From contig NC_049997.1 in assembly GCF_000003815.2 (NCBI RefSeq), forward strand, positions 13,084,261-13,148,260: a stretch of DNA of 64,000 nucleotides, given 5' to 3'. The stretch comes from Branchiostoma floridae (lineage: Eukaryota; Chordata; Leptocardii; Amphioxiformes; Branchiostomatidae). The stretch's first letter is position 1. Each line of letters starts with the position of its first letter. Positions 26,901 through 34,706 of this stretch are shown here, piece after piece. A program made the position numbers and the translations under genes. The notes beneath the pieces are model-generated. The model saw only the letters and a program-made list of their open reading frames with translations. It ran no database searches and was not told the origin of the DNA.

Positions 26901-29900
26901 AACTCATCACATTCAATCTTCGAGTCAAGGTCCTTTCTTCAATGCTGTTATTGGTGGGATTGAGAGAAATGAGTTTCAATTGGTGCATAGGTGACCAGAT
27001 GATTGGCGACAATTTCGTTTGCTCAGTAAATGCACGATGTCCCTATTTTGTCTCAATCACAATTATCATAAATAACACAATTATACAGCATTGGAAAAGT
27101 AAATTCAGTTCTAAATGTATTATCCGACCAAATTACTAATAATAGGAATCAAGATTATGAGTCTAGATGAAGTTGATGATCAGAGAACTTTGCTCAGTAA
27201 ATTTGCAGTGTCAGATTCCCAGTATTTTGTCTCTAAAACGAAGATAAACAAGCCACTAGGGAGCCCAGAAATCTAGTCTCATCAAGACTTACTCAAGTAC
27301 AATGTATCCAGATCCATCTACGTATTCTGAACGTTACACTGGTTGACTACACACATACATGTAGTACACACACATGCACACAGTGTCACACAAGGTCTCA
27401 TTGATGTATTACTCCGAGTGGGTACCCTAAAAGAGATCCGAGCCAAAAAATAAACGGCTGCATGGACGTGTGTTTTTAGTGGTGAGAAATTCCCTTTTAG
27501 CCAGCGGAACTGATCTCAAAAGTTACATTCGGTGAAAGTTTGATTGTACATGTAACAGAAATTAGCAGGTAACGTTTTGCAGCCGCGCGCTAGGTCAAAG
27601 GTACACAGTCCTGGGTTCTGAGTGGTGCGGTTGTACACTCAAAGCAAAAAAGTGCCTTTTTTGGATTGACTAATCGTTACAGTTTGTAATTGCTATAAAA
27701 AAAGAACCAGTGTCTATTTGACGTTGGCCATTTCTTTCCCATGATATAGTCTAAGAGTATATGTGCTCAACAAAGAATGAAAAATCTGCCAAAATTTCAC
27801 GTAGCTAAGCTATCATTATGAACGTGCCCATGAAAACTAAGAATTACTAGAAAGGCAACATTTTTGAAAAAAATGCAGAATGTGGGCGAAGGGAAAAGAA
27901 AGCAAAAATCGGAAGAAAAGAAGCATCAAGAAAGGCAACATTTTTGCGAAATTTGCAGCAAAAAAAAATTAAAAAATATTATCTATCCATGAATTCGATC
28001 CCGGAGCGTTGGTTTACCACGCGTGAATAATACCACTCAGCCAGTGCTACAACATGTAACATGCGCACGTTTTAACAGATATACAAATGTATTGCGTAGC
28101 TTGAACATGTCCGTTCACCGTTCAATTTGCAAGATTTCAAGGTCCAATTTTCTGAAGATAATGTTTTTGTATGAAAATTTATCAATCTCGTTCATTCCAT
28201 GGCCGGCAACTTCTTCTTTGAGCGCCTGTTTGGTCGTCTCAGCTGCTATAGTATTATCAAACTGCATGCCGAATGCCATTTTGTGTTCTGTGCGTTGATT
28301 GGTTCACCTCTGCGTACACCCGAGGCAGTCGCGATTTTATTCCAATCGAAAGGTGGAAACGCAGAGTATATGTTTACAGCTTCCATTTTTTCTGAGTTCC
28401 GAATGGCTATTATTAAACTCGATGCCGATTGTGTTCTGTGTGTTGATAGGTTCACCTCTGACGTAAAACCGAGAAAGTGAGACTTTAAGCCAATCAAAAA
28501 GCTTGAAACGTGGAGTACATGTTTACAGCTTCCATTTTTTCTGATTTCCGGGTGGAATATGCAAATATCTGAGGAAAAACTAAATGTGTTGCTTCGCCCA
28601 CATAATAACATAGAAGTCTATGGAAAGAAGAAACTCATCAATGAGAGTACCACAAAGTTAACGCTATGCAGAGCAGACAGTTCTGTTGGCTCAGTAAATG
28701 CAGTGTCCCCATTTTGTCTCCACAATTATAGATGACATGATCGAATCCAGGCCATTTAAGCACGCCGACTGACCTCATTACAAAGTGTAATGATGTAAAT
28801 GTAAATCAATCCGCATTACAATTAGTGCATATTAAGGAAACAGTTAACGAAGCAATCCATTTGCAATGTCTAAGATGTTCTTCACATAACAACAGTGACT
28901 GTCTTTGTCAAGTCATGCTAAATTCTATATTCACAGCAATTACTGTTTCAATACTGTCATTATATACACTAGTTCAAAGCTGAAACCTTCAAATAAATGG
29001 ACAACCCAAATTAAAGTCCTACACATTCTATCGTTACTGAACCTTCCCTATCATTTCCCTCACATTCTCTTATTAATGAAGCTTCCCTGGGACTTGGGTT
29101 GACAGCTATTCCTGCTATTTTTAGTTGCCAAAAATGTGCTCACAAGGCAAGGGCTTCAATAGAATCTAAATTTGACCTCAAAGGAATAAAATGAGGCTCT
29201 GACTTTGTCAGTCATAATTGCACTATATCATCTATATATTATATTTGCATATCATATGTGCTTGATTGTGCCAATTTGTTTGGCTTTGTGATTTTTAAAA
29301 TATAATATTTTTCAATCTTATGAGTGTCTAACCTTGCTGTGTATGTAAATTGTACATACACAGTACATGTAATGTATTCATATCACATTACAATTTTGAA
29401 AATATACAAAAATGTACCTTCTATAATCACAAAATAGAAATATTAAGTAATCCTAATTGATTTCAACCACAAGTTATTTCGTCTACTAAAGATTATTACA
29501 GAAATAAATTACCTAGAGGCAAAGCGGTGTGAAGTGTAAGAATTTAGAAGTATATACTGTAAATGCCGGAACTTTCACGGTGGTTTAATGTTCGCGGTTT
29601 TCGCGGTGGTCGCTTCACCAGGAACTTAAAATCACCACAAACATTTTTCTATGGCAGTAAGAGACTACAGTGCATGGTGCTCCCGCGAACTTGAAACCAC
29701 TGCGAAAAGTCGTTTTCCTACTACGCCGAAATTAAATCCCTGCGAACTTAAATGCATTTTACAGTACTTCACAACCTTATATCTGATTCAGTCTGTTCCA
29801 TGCAAGAACTTAGGCCAACAGCCACACAATGAAATGATATATATCTGGACTCTGTTGCCAATTTTCCCCAAAGCTTGATAAAATAATAATTCAATGGCTT

Positions 29901-32900
29901 CTGTATATATGAGAAATAAAAATCGATATAAGCGGAGTCAGTTGTGGAATGTGGCAGCAATAATTGAACAATATTCATCTTCTAGTAGTTCTGTCACCAA
30001 TAACAATGATGTAATTTCCACTGTAAGTCAAACTTGATGTTCCGAGAAATTCCTCATCAAATATTTAAGAATTCTCATTTCAGGACAAGACTTGGCAGTG
30101 ATATTGAAAACAAGATTTAAAGGTAACATAGTGTAATTTCATTTCTGCACACTCAACACAACAAAAGTCAATTTAAGCTCTGGATCTGTTTTTAGTCAAT
30201 GACATTCATTTTCTACATCATAACAATCATAATTCAAAATCATATCCTGCACATCAATGTTGATAGCATATCTATGCAATGCTTTTGCCTTTTACTTTAA
30301 AGTTTTAGACAAAATTATGCTGATGTTTATAATAGAACTCAAAGGGTCTTTTCCTATGATTTTGTAAAAATAAAATCTAATCCAATGCAAGAGTTTTCAA
30401 AGGCCAAATATATTCAGTTTTTTGTTCTCAGGCAAAAAAATACTGTAAATGCATAAGTTCGGTAGCCTCCTTCNNNNNNNNNNNNNNNNNNNNNNNNNNN
30501 NNNNNNNNNNNNNNNNNNNNNNNNNNNNNNNNNNNNNNNNNNNNNNNNNNNNNNNNNNNNNNNNNNNNNNNNNGTAGATATACAGTGGAAGCCAGTTAAT
30601 TGCACAACGGATAAACGCACACTTCTGTTAACTGCACGGAATCCAAAAATCCCAAAGCGGTGAAGTCCAGCTAGATAACTTCGCATTATTGCACTAGCCG
30701 GATAATTGCACCAAATTCACTGGCAAATAGGCCGTGCAATTAAGCGGCTTCTACTGTACATATAATAGTTAACGTGAATGCATGGTAAGGAAGTTATCAT
30801 TTACTGTAATAATGCACTTACTAGATATTCAGGCTCAGATATTTGATAATAGTTATTGATTGCACAATGTTATAATTTTGTGACCATTATCTGTAAGTTG
30901 AAACTACATGATTGTATAAACTGATGAAGTAGAGACTGACAGTCACTTTGAGTGCTTTTTTCATTTCATCTAATTATGATCAAGACATACTGATTCAATT
31001 GCACGTACCGGTAATAGTATCGTGGTAACATATACAGTCATGTATTTTGAGCTCTGAACAACTCGTCAAGGCTCAAAACATAGGGTACCAAACGCACTTT
31101 CTTGTGCACTGAAAATTGAAGTGGTGAACAAATTTGTAACTCTGGGTGGTACACCTCAGGTAGTCAGTACGTAAACCGTATGGTATCATACAATCTTGAC
31201 ATTGAAGACTTAGTGTCAGAAAGATAATAATTCTTAGTTTATTGTCTTTCTTGACAATCTTTAAAATTGAAAGCCAGCATTTAACAAATTTTGGCTCATC
31301 AACAAACCTCAAAACTACTGTCAGCTGGTTTTACTGACAATCTTTTGTTGTGCACCCAGAATTTTCCACTCACGTAGATATTTAGGTTAGTAACATGCAT
31401 GCACCTATTTCCAAAAATCGATTCACTCAAATTTGAGCCCATGCCTTGTATTTGGGATAAAGAACCGTGATACACAATAAGAGAAAAGTTTCCAAATGAA
31501 CGGTCTTTTTATTTAATCATTATCAATCGTGCTTAGAGTTGTCTCCAGAGTCCCTTGTGTCCCTTCCTGGGATACAGATGATATTCGGAATTCCAGGTGA
31601 GCAAATGACGTGGAAAATTGCTTCATTTTTCTTCATTGCCCACGACAGGGAAATCCCTACTGTGGTTGGCAGTGCCAAACCTGGCATGTATTATTGACTT
31701 ATCTGGTTGTAAGGGATTTCTAGAAGATTTAAGGATATGCATATTAGTGAGAAGCTGCAATGAAACACAGACAGAGAAGAAAAGTTACAGTACTAGTATC
31801 TGTTATACTGAAGCAAATTCTTCTTATCTCAGAATTATTTCATTCTGCCTGGCATGGTATTTAATGAATAATTAAATTAATGATACAGAATCTGATGTCA
31901 AAATTGACACTGATCTTATCCAAGTATTTAACGCTAATTCACCTTTTTTCGTAGGGTAACCTTTATCCTTTCTTTTTAAGAACAATGTATTTAGGGTTAT
32001 CATTTAGTCGACAGATGGTGGTTTCAAACTGCAATATTTTGAGAATATCACAATTTGAAATTACCGTCCATCGGCTCGATATCCCTGGATACTGAATATC
32101 TTGTTAAGCTGAACACAACGGATATAGGTTAGCCCACAGATAAAGGTGAACTAACATTAATTGTTCAAGGAATGAGTCATTCAAGTTTAAATCCATGAAA
32201 ATAATTGGCATTTCGTGACCTTCCATATTAAAAAAAAATCTTAAAACAAAACCCCTCCAAATAGCAAATGGTACAGCCCACTCAACAGAATCATTGGGCG
32301 AGACAGCCATTTTAATGAATGTCACATATGACAGGTCGTTCAACTTTGATAATCAATCCTTAGGGACCCATATGTATGGAGAAATGCCAGTTATTGAATT
32401 TGTTTGCTGGCATATTTTACTGACTTACACACCCCACAAATTCATTTCTTTTGTTCTCTGATTTCTTATCATTAATATCATAATCTAAGAATAATCAATA
32501 AATTCCCTGAAGACAACAAAAACTGAGGATTCAGAGAAAAACTTGACCCTAGTTCAATTTGTACATGTATCTCCATTCAAGTAATCCTTAAAACTGTTAC
32601 CTGTAGTTATAAGGAAATCATGTTTTCTAATTCTGTGAAATTTAAATAATTATTTTCTAATAACTACAGATCATTAGAATATATTAAGATGTGCGAACAT
32701 GAGTTTGTAGCTTTCATCATTATGCACATGGATAACATAGCTTCATTGCAGTGGGATGTACCAAAGTGCTGTTATTATCTCATACAATGTAGAAAAGATA
32801 ACATTTAATTTAATCAATAAAACTTGATGACGTCATCCATATGGCCCCAAAAAAATCATATTCAGAATATTTGCTTTCATGCTCATCTACCAAAATTTGT

Positions 32901-34577
32901 TACAATTCTATTTTTCTTAATTCATTCCTGAGAAACCAATGGAAGGTCAAAATGCAAATTTAAGGTAGGAAACCATGAACCTGAGATCAAACAAATTAAA
33001 CTCATGTGGACCTTAACTGTGCGTGACTGTACCTCACACACTTTTAACATCTGACCCATACTTTTGGTTTCCTAGGGGCGCACGCCACATATATCACATG
33101 TCAATCAAGATAAAATGATCATAAGAATCTCAATGAAAGATTCTTGTCAGAATGGATTAACAGCAAAAACTGATTGATATTCATTGAATACAGATATGTT
33201 GCAAGAGGTCTTGAAGAAAGCAGCAGACAGTTCTTACGTAAGAGAGAGAATTCAAGTTGACTTTAAACAGACTTTAAACAAGGCTTGGACTGAGGACTGC
33301 ACACTTACACAAGGGGCATATTTGTGGGGGCTAAAATTAGGAGTCGACCAAGCCACAACAAGGTTGCATCTGTATCATGTTACCTTGTGGTAGGAGGGGG
33401 GGAGGTTACGTATATCCACCACCAAGTCAACATTGGTCACAAACAACAAAAAATCAGCTTTGGCTGTTGAATTGAAATTGTACCTGGTATCGGTTCAAGA
33501 AATAATTTTTAAAAGATCTGCAGAAGTAGAAACAATTTGTACCCACTTCTGTTTTCAATTTCAATTGAAGGGGGCGTGACCAATTGCCCTTTCATACAGA
33601 GTGTAGTCAGTTGTTTTAATTCAGTGTTACATGTTTTTGTAGCCAGACCACTCAAACCTTAATTGCCGCATGACTTTGGTATGAAATAGCCAGCCTGTTA
33701 ATTCTGCAAAATACTAGCCAATCCTTTCTTTAGGGATTGACATTATTCCCCCCCCCCCTTTCATGCAGGCCCCCTTTGAAGTATTATATATACAGTCAAA
33801 CCTGTATTAGCGGCCACCTTTGCATAGCAGCCACCTGGCCTTTTTGTTGGTCCCTTGGACTTGTAATGATTAAGAATTAGGCTTAGCGGCCACCTGTCCA
33901 ACGCGGCCACAGCCACACGATTTCCGGTCCCGCAGACACAGAAACACTGCCTATTGCAACCATACCGCAGCCTTATGTCACCCTGCACCGAGTTTGAAAT
34001 TGTAGTTTGTGAGGATTTGGAGTTCCTGACAGGGTCATTTTGGCGGTAGCAGAAGGTATGCATGCCTTGAGCATTTAAGTGCAAGTCTCTGTCGGTGAAT
34101 TTAACAATCGAGACAATATTACTTGGTGAGAAAGATTAGTGGGAACTAAAATCAAGACTTAGTGTAGCTTGCTCATGGTCAATTGATCAACATTTTCTCT
34201 ATAGTGGCCACCTGTCTATAGTGGCCATATTTCTGCAGTCCCTTGAGTGGCCGCTATAGACAGGTTTGACTATATATCTTTTTATATATAATGTCATGGA
34301 GTAGAGTTGCATAGTATCCATAGATATCGGTTACATGTATCTGTTAAGTTCATATTGTCTCTTTTGACTCACGAGAATTTTACTTTTTGTTTCCAACTCA
34401 ACCAGTCCTAATTATAACCTAAAGGTCATGTAATTCAGAGTAATTTTTAAAAAACCAGAGTGTAATTTCTTGACAATAAAGTACAAATTTGTTTCACTCA
34501 CCGACCATATCCGCCATTTCCATCTCCACCGAAACGTGGTTACCGGTCGGTTCCGGTTTCTTCTTTTTCTCTGGCAT
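11817..34577 (-). CDS. unrecognised small protein, four coding exons (whole gene model)
   Basis: Model: join of 34577-34502, 22362-22271, 15429-15333 and 11956-11817. The coding length is 405 bases, giving 134 residues plus stop. Intron phases are 1, 0, 1 and match on both sides of every junction. Donors are G|GTGAGTG, CAG|GTAAGA and GAAG|GTAAGG; acceptors include CCTCTTTCAAG and TTACACCATAG. The predicted protein opens with a lysine-rich MPEKKKKPEP, then an SPVKGLTNTAETIRR segment, an acidic amphipathic stretch (YVDVVDEQQKHQ...DALEEQAETE) that could be helical, and a C-terminal part ending FYPWWRDSH...VNYLAP. No signal peptide or membrane span is visible, so it is probably intracellular. I do not recognise the family. 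The introns (12.1, 6.8 and 3.4 kb) are repeat-filled. Missing internal exons cannot be excluded. Confidence 0.6.
12056..12375 (+). mobile_element. hAT-like MITE, GCAACCTG variant, copy 1
   Basis: About 320 bp with the blocks GCAACCTGAAATTTTGCTGT, GGAAGAAAAGAT, TGATTTGAAGAAAGTA and GGGGCAACCTGAAATGTTGA. The order is the same as at 18755 and, inverted, at 13717. The outermost CAGGGCTCGAAAT end is decayed here. Confidence 0.65.
12376..12731. other. gene-free stretch
   Basis: Short frames only, plus a palindromic TACATGTACATGTA near 12526. Nothing else seen. Confidence 0.4.
12732..12936 (+). mobile_element. MITE family B, copy 3
   Basis: TACTGTAAATGCATTTAAG at the left, CATTTCCGCATTTACAGTA at the right, and TTCACGGTGGATTTAAGTTC and AATCCACCGCGAACATTTC inside. 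Confidence 0.85.
12937..13716. other. gene-free stretch
   Basis: Two G/T-rich patches (12985-13015 and 13565-13590) stand out. No exon or repeat family recognised. Confidence 0.4.
13717..14027 (-). mobile_element. hAT-like MITE, GCAACCTG variant, copy 2
   Basis: An inverted copy relative to 12056 and 18755. The left end is CAGGGCCCAAAATACTTTTT, the right end TATTTCGAGCCCTG. Flanking octamers ATAGGGGT and CGAGTGGT agree at 5 of 8 positions, compatible with an old 8-bp hAT target duplication. Confidence 0.65.
14409..14876 (+). repeat. diverged tandem duplication, about 235-bp unit
   Basis: Two units (about 14409-14646 and 14647-14876) share, in order, CCAGYAAGGA-TTGATAT, GTTTACMATAG, AATCCTATAAAC-like, CACTTCTACATCATAAA / GTGCTGCATAAA, GGGACATCA and AACCAAGGA. 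Similarity is partial, so the duplication is old. Confidence 0.5.
15030..15265 (+). mobile_element. tRNA-derived SINE with full body
   Basis: A box-B-like GGGTTCAAATTCCC, then TTGTGGCTTTGGGAAAGGCA, CTCAACACGACTTTACTCCA, AAATGGGCATCTGACAT and the distal AAGGAGAGGAATGGGGTACA with a TTAGACACAGTA end. It lies just upstream of (beyond the donor of) the exon at 15333-15429, in intron 3 of the minus-strand gene. Confidence 0.65.
15333..15429 (-). CDS. third coding exon of the split minus-strand gene
   Basis: Preceded by acceptor CCTCTTTCAAG and ended by donor GAAG|GTAAGG. It encodes 32 residues, starting MLSLQLYVDVVDEQ and ending DALEEQAETE, phase 0 in and phase 1 out. The residues are acidic and heptad-compatible, suggesting a short coiled coil. 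The first codon is ATG in a fair start context, so an alternative transcript could begin here. Confidence 0.6.
15540..16330. other. island of raised GC, function unknown
   Basis: Composition is visibly nearer 50% GC than the roughly 35% surroundings. Open frames overlap on both strands (plus 15823-16095, minus 15796-16005) without clean splice borders. It contains GATCAAATCAATCAAAC, resembling PBX/HOX-type sites. It lies upstream of exon 3 within intron 2 of the minus-strand gene. A conserved regulatory island, an alternative promoter or an unrecognised exon are all possible. Confidence 0.35.
16331..18754. other. intronic, gene-free stretch
   Basis: AT-rich intron of the minus-strand gene. 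A small duplication of CTTGTGTCTAAAAGTCT occurs at 16679 and 16709, and a direct repeat of nuclear-receptor-like half sites (TGACCCTGACCT) at about 16871. No element recognised. Confidence 0.4.
18755..19097 (+). mobile_element. hAT-like MITE, GCAACCTG variant, copy 3 (best preserved)
   Basis: Bounded by CAGGGCTCGAAATACCCAC and GTATTTTGGGCCCTG. Interior blocks are as in the copies at 12056 and 13717. No open frame of note. The CAGGG ends suggest a non-autonomous hAT element; flanking octamers are not identical. Confidence 0.7.
19429..19624 (-). mobile_element. MITE family B, copy 4
   Basis: Reverse orientation: TACTGTAAATGCAGAAATG at the left and AAATACATTTACAGTA at the right, with AAACCACCGCAAACATTTTT and ACCGCGAAATAAACTCC inside. 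Confidence 0.8.
19870..20095. mobile_element. MITE family A, degenerate copy 3
   Basis: Retains GTTTTAAAAACAAATTATT, GTGGTTTGAAACTGTAATAT and the right end GATATAGGTTACACC and GATAAAGGTGAAC. The left end is poorly preserved (AAGGTAACTTCTATCCCTTG). Confidence 0.6.
20096..22270. other. intronic stretch with diverged local duplications
   Basis: Around 21230-21540 two segments share GACCT...GGTCA...ACAGACT...AGGTCAGCA...GCTACA order, an old tandem duplication. A G-run occurs at 21454-21466. Near 21838 and 21985 sit decayed relatives of the CAGTCAAACCTGT element ends. No exon was found apart from that at 22271. Confidence 0.4.
22271..22362 (-). CDS. second coding exon of the split minus-strand gene, two possible donors
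   Basis: Starts after acceptor CATCATACAG. Two bases complete a Gly codon, followed by SPVKGLTNTAETIRRVVHLP. A first donor, CCT|GTAAGT, ends the exon at 22301. A second and stronger donor, CTACAG|GTAAGA, ends it at 22271 and adds exactly ten in-frame residues (VSFTFNFQLQ). Both leave phase 0, which is what the next exon needs. Confidence 0.55.
22385..22600. promoter_or_regulatory. candidate conserved regulatory element
   Basis: Dense homeodomain-type words in a short span: GCTAATGAAATGG, TTTATGGC (HOX-type), GGATAATCC (OTX/bicoid-type), AGTAATTTAG, GTGTAATTGC and TATAATTAAGG. It lies directly upstream of the exon at 22271-22362. No coding frame. Site matches are by eye and the function is inferred. 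Confidence 0.3.
22601..23789. other. intronic, gene-free stretch
   Basis: AT-rich, nothing recognised beyond short random frames. Confidence 0.45.
23790..24051 (+). repeat. duplicated 83-bp block, one copy CpG-rich and one CpG-depleted
   Basis: Copy 1 (23790-23872) and copy 2 (23969-24051) align without gaps at an offset of 179. Both have ACTGACTTG, TAACTG and GTAGATTATACAG blocks. Copy 2 holds CpG at positions where copy 1 has TG or CA, for example CAGCGTAG versus CAGTGTAG. Confidence 0.7.
24052..24727. other. gene-free stretch
   Basis: The first 150 bases continue the GC-richer patch after the duplicated block; the rest is AT-rich. No gene supported. Confidence 0.4.
24728..25012 (+). mobile_element. 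element family C, copy 3 (partial)
   Basis: Retains TTTTGGGGCTTACCGGCCCA, the TTCTGCAGTCAAGCTT-like block, GGACCTGGACC and CATTACCCACC near the right end. The left end and much of the interior are missing. Confidence 0.6.
25013..26312. other. intronic stretch, two GC-richer patches
   Basis: Patches at about 25490-25670 and 25930-26290 are less AT-rich than their surroundings. The second contains a CRE-like TGACGTCA at 26251-26258. No exon borders were found. Confidence 0.35.
26313..26536. mobile_element. MITE family A, copy 4
   Basis: Left: AACCTTTATCCGCATGGTAA with CCTATATCCGTTG. Right: CAACGGATAAAGGTAAC and GGGATAAAGGTGAAC. Shares TTTCAAATTGCAATATTC with other full-length copies. Confidence 0.75.
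26537..27393. other. intronic, gene-free stretch
   Basis: No supported feature. A short CACACA/ACATGTA patch is seen at 27345-27390. Confidence 0.4.
27394..27770 (+). repeat. dispersed repeat D, copy 2
   Basis: Same blocks and orientation as 3466-3835: TCTCATTGATGTATTACTC, AGAGATCCGAGCCAAAAAAT, GGTGAGAAATTCCCTTT, GTACACAGTCCTGGGTTCTG. Clearly homologous with moderate divergence. Confidence 0.7.
27957..28045 (-). ncRNA. tRNA-like RNA polymerase III element or tRNA relic
   Basis: On the minus strand TGGCTGAGTGG (28043-28033) is a perfect box-A match, and CCGGGATCGAATTC (28004-27991) matches box B. Between them GCGT and ACGC can pair around a seven-base loop. T-runs follow, as expected of a Pol III stop. 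The structure is imperfect, so a SINE head or tRNA pseudogene is likelier than a working tRNA. Confidence 0.4.
28115..28279 (-). CDS. 54-residue ORF downstream of a promoter-like module
   Basis: Begins MAFGMQFDNTIAAETTKQAL and ends RKLDLEILQIER before TGA. Charged and balanced, it reads more like protein than neighbouring frames and sits immediately below the duplicated CCAAT-rich module. A possible weak donor, ACG|GTGAAC, overlaps the stop, so it could also be a first exon. The nearest CCAAT box is only about 20 bases before the ATG, so transcription may start inside the frame. I do not recognise it. It lies in the first intron of the split minus-strand gene, on the same strand. Confidence 0.35.
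   Translation of the reverse strand: MAFGMQFDNTIAAETTKQALKEEVAGHGMNEIDKFSYKNIIFRKLDLEILQIER
28280..28575 (-). promoter_or_regulatory. tandemly duplicated promoter-like module
   Basis: Two units of about 155 bp (28243-28402 and 28403-28555) share TTTACAGCTTCCATTTTTTC, TTGTGTTCTGTG, GGTTCACCTCTG and CCAATC boxes. Read on the minus strand the order is octamer ATTTGCAT (28566-28559), an ETS-like CCGGAA, CCAAT elements in either orientation (28490, 28342, 28302) and a TTACGTCA ATF-like site. Octamer plus CCAAT is a common animal promoter combination; activity is inferred. Confidence 0.45.
28576..29554. other. intronic, gene-free stretch
   Basis: AT-rich with no exon or known element. Confidence 0.45.
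29555..29766 (-). mobile_element. MITE family B, copy 5
   Basis: Reverse orientation, TACTGTAAATGCCGGAAC to TTAAATGCATTTTACAGTA, with GGTTTTCGCGGTGGTCGC and GCACCATGCACTGTAG-type blocks (in reverse complement) shared with copy 2. Confidence 0.85.
29767..30440. other. intronic, gene-free stretch
   Basis: AT-rich with no recognised feature. Confidence 0.45.
30441..30473 (+). mobile_element. MITE family B, copy 6, cut off by the gap
   Basis: Only the left end is visible (TACTGTAAATGCATAAGTTC) before the run of N. The palindromic repeat itself may have caused the assembly break. Confidence 0.6.
30474..30573. other. assembly gap, exactly 100 N
   Basis: A round-number gap placeholder, so its true length is unknown. 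Confidence 0.99.
30583..30757. mobile_element. pogo/Tc1-mariner-like MITE
   Basis: About 175 bp bounded by TACAGTGGAAGCCAGTTAAT and the inverted GCTTCTACTGTA with GTGCAATTAAGCGG. The 25-bp ends match with few differences. CAGT ends preceded by TA are typical of pogo-type Tc1/mariner elements. No transposase frame. Confidence 0.65.
30758..31927. other. intronic, gene-free stretch
   Basis: No exon found. The patch at 31540-31700 is less AT-rich and holds TTGGCAGTGCCAA (an NFI-like palindrome with non-standard spacing). Nothing else recognised. Confidence 0.4.
31928..32159. mobile_element. MITE family A, copy 5
   Basis: Left TAATTCACCTTTTTTCG with GGGTAACCTTTATCC; right CAACGGATATAGGTTAGCC and GATAAAGGTGAACTAACATT. 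The central TTTCAAACTGCAATATTTTG is shared. Confidence 0.75.
32160..33790. other. intronic, gene-free stretch
   Basis: A 69-codon plus-strand frame at 33184 reads plausibly but lacks supporting borders. A C-run occurs at 33751-33760. No gene is called. Confidence 0.4.
33791..34274. mobile_element. pogo-like element, about 484 bp
   Basis: Ends TACAGTCAAACCTGTATTAG and the inverted CTATAGACAGGTTTGACTA, each followed inward by GCGGCCACC-type sequence. Additional internal GTGGCCACCTGTCTATAG copies lie near the right end. TA flanks and CAGT termini fit pogo/Tigger-type MITEs. The GC-rich interior gives spurious minus-strand frames. Confidence 0.75.
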
Positions 34578-34706
34578 GACTGGCGATGTTTCACCGTAGT
34601 CCCTTACTCTTCAGAAAGTATCACCTTAGATATGCAAACTTCCTATGCCAAACTGAAGATGGCCGTAACATATCGTAGAACAACAATCTGCTACAACTTT
34701 CTCTTC
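34502..34706 (-). CDS. first coding exon of the split minus-strand gene (with 5' UTR)
   Basis: An acceptor, GTTTCTTTCAG, at 34708-34707 opens an exon with 129 bases of 5' UTR. The ATG at 34577-34575 starts MPEKKKKPEPTGNHVSVEME and an in-frame TAA precedes it, fixing the start. The exon ends in a strong donor, TCG|GTGAGTG, after 25 codons plus one base. The acceptor implies at least one upstream non-coding exon, possibly near 40.7-41.0 kb. Confidence 0.6.

Noticed and set aside
30414-30686. ORF spanning the N gap
   Set aside because: Translated through undefined bases.
31680-31695. NFI palindrome TTGGCAGTGCCAA
   Set aside because: The spacer between half sites is three bases rather than the five of the NFI consensus.
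33184-33393. Plus-strand frame starting MNTDMLQEVLKKAADSS with an internal GTAAGA donor
   Set aside because: Composition is protein-like but the acceptor side is poor and no partner exon was found on the plus strand.
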